Origin: DATAXP01 sp036272935
GTDB lineage: Bacteria; Planctomycetota; Planctomycetia; Pirellulales; PNKZ01
Assembly: GCA_036272935.1 (NCBI GenBank)
Contig: DATAXP010000046.1
Coordinates: 1 to 15,013, forward strand
Length of the DNA: 15,013 nucleotides
Direction: 5' to 3'
Shown: positions 14,275 to 15,013 of the stretch, piece by piece
How positions within the stretch are numbered: position 1 is the stretch's first letter
How the letters are laid out: each line of letters begins with the position of its first letter
Translations under genes and position numbers: made by a program
Notes under the pieces: generated by a model
Database searches by the model: none
Seen by the model: only the letters and a program-made list of their open reading frames with translations
Told to the model about the DNA's origin: nothing

Positions 14275-15013
14275 TTCATGTTCTTGAGCGTTCGATCGAA
14301 GAAACGGTCAATCTGCCCGCGGCTGTCGGCGACGGCCGGCTTATGGTACTTGTTCGACTCGAGCCACCAGGGAGAGTGGCCGGCGCCTTCGTAGCGCAGG
14401 TAGGTCAGGTCGGGGTGTCCGTTGGCGCGCAGGGCCTCGACAAACTGGTCGGTCAACGCGATCGGCACCGACGTGTCGGCGGTGCCGTAGAGCAACAGCA
14501 TCGGAGGGAGCTTCGCGGCGCGCGACGCGTAGCTGGCTGGTGAAGCGTCGTGCACCTTGGCCTGGTCGGGGGGCGACCCGCCGAGAAAATCGTTGAACGC
14601 TCGTTTGAGCCCACTATTGCCGGGAAGCGTCTGATCGAGACTTACGATCCCCGCGTCACTCACCGCAGCTTGGACGTCACTCGATTGGTCCTGCCAAGGG
14701 CTGTCGCCTTCAAAATTGTCGCCGAACTTCTGCCTGGAAAGGATTCCGAGCATCAAGGCCAGGTGGCCGCCGGCCGAGCTGCCGTAAACGCCGATTCGGT
14801 TGGGATCGACTCCCAATTCTGAGGCATGGGCGCGCAACCAACAGATGGCGCACTTGCAATCCTCGATCGCCGCAGGAAACGTGTGCACCGTTTCCGAGGA
14901 TGTTCGGTACTCGATGGCCATCACGAAATAGCCACGCTTCGCCCAATCGGCGGCGGTCGGCGCGTAATTGGTCTTTCCCCCCGCCCCTTTCCAGCCGCCG
15001 CCGTGCACCATCA
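14271..15013 (-). CDS. Alpha/beta hydrolase, esterase/lipase (BD-FAE-like), 5' end outside the window
   Basis: At least 246 residues of an alpha/beta hydrolase related to acetyl esterase/BD-FAE-type carbohydrate esterases. Visible: the HGGGW oxyanion-hole motif at the window edge, nucleophile elbow GSSAGG, acid in LYGTADTSVP and catalytic His in EGAGHSPWW (S79, D179 and H212 counted from the first Met visible). The triad is complete. That Met (15011) directly precedes HGGG, deep inside the usual domain, so it is not the true start; the N-terminus and any signal peptide lie beyond the right edge. The stop overlaps the sulfatase ATG. Esterase-sulfatase coupling suggests joint removal of acyl and sulfate groups from one glycan; this is inference from order. 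Confidence 0.88.
   Translation of the reverse strand, partial: MVHGGGWKGAGGKTNYAPTAADWAKRGYFVMAIEYRTSSETVHTFPAAIEDCKCAICWLRAHASELGVDPNRIGVYGSSAGGHLALMLGILSRQKFGDNFEGDSPWQDQSSDVQAAVSDAGIVSLDQTLPGNSGLKRAFNDFLGGSPPDQAKVHDASPASYASRAAKLPPMLLLYGTADTSVPIALTDQFVEALRANGHPDLTYLRYEGAGHSPWWLESNKYHKPAVADSRGQIDRFFDRTLKNMK

Overview
The window looks like planctomycete DNA (phylum Planctomycetota, probably the Pirellulales side; inferred from gene content, not from a marker gene). The evidence is a GC-rich sequence carrying a PEP-CTERM protein with autotransporter-type beta-strand repeats, a DUF1501 protein, a DUF1549/DUF1553 cytochrome-like protein (PSCyt2/PSD1 architecture), a PSCyt1-WD40 protein, two sulfatases and two alpha/beta hydrolases. 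No rRNA, tRNA, CRISPR array or intact insertion sequence was seen.

Layout. Plus strand, 145-10702: a PEP-CTERM surface protein that lacks its 5' end. Next is a tight four-gene run: DUF1501 (1800-3194), DUF1549/DUF1553 (3206-6355), PSCyt1-WD40 (6366-7811) and sulfatase (7854-9176), with gaps of 11, 10 and 42 bases. A roughly 350-base gap holding a short sulfatase relic follows, then a Tat-exported alpha/beta hydrolase (9527-10702). Minus strand, 15013-10860: an esterase entering from the right edge, coupled by an ATGA overlap to a second sulfatase (14274-12742); a 375-base gap; then a DUF302 gene (12366-11866) coupled by another ATGA overlap to a five-helix membrane protein (11869-11336). Three bases further on is the start of a broken NAD(P)-binding (NmrA-like) gene, with the C-terminal tail of an rve-type integrase beside it. 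The two strands converge near 10703-10860.

How it may work together. Nearly all intact proteins carry export signals (Tat-like on DUF1501 and the 9527-10702 hydrolase, Sec-like on the others). This suggests an outer-compartment set for handling sulfated and acylated polymers: sulfatases remove sulfate esters and the hydrolases remove acyl esters. The DUF1501/PSD1/PSCyt1-WD40 trio, with three haem c attachment motifs in two proteins, is a planctomycete-type module of unknown function, possibly redox or scaffold. The minus-strand DUF302/membrane/NmrA trio is a separate small operon that is decaying: its third gene has an 11-base tandem duplication and apparent homopolymer indels, and lies against mobile-element debris.

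The most notable points are the roughly 245-residue domain inserted inside DUF1553, the two non-canonical sulfatase active-site motifs, the reconstructable NmrA pseudogene, and the sulfatase relic between two hydrolase genes.
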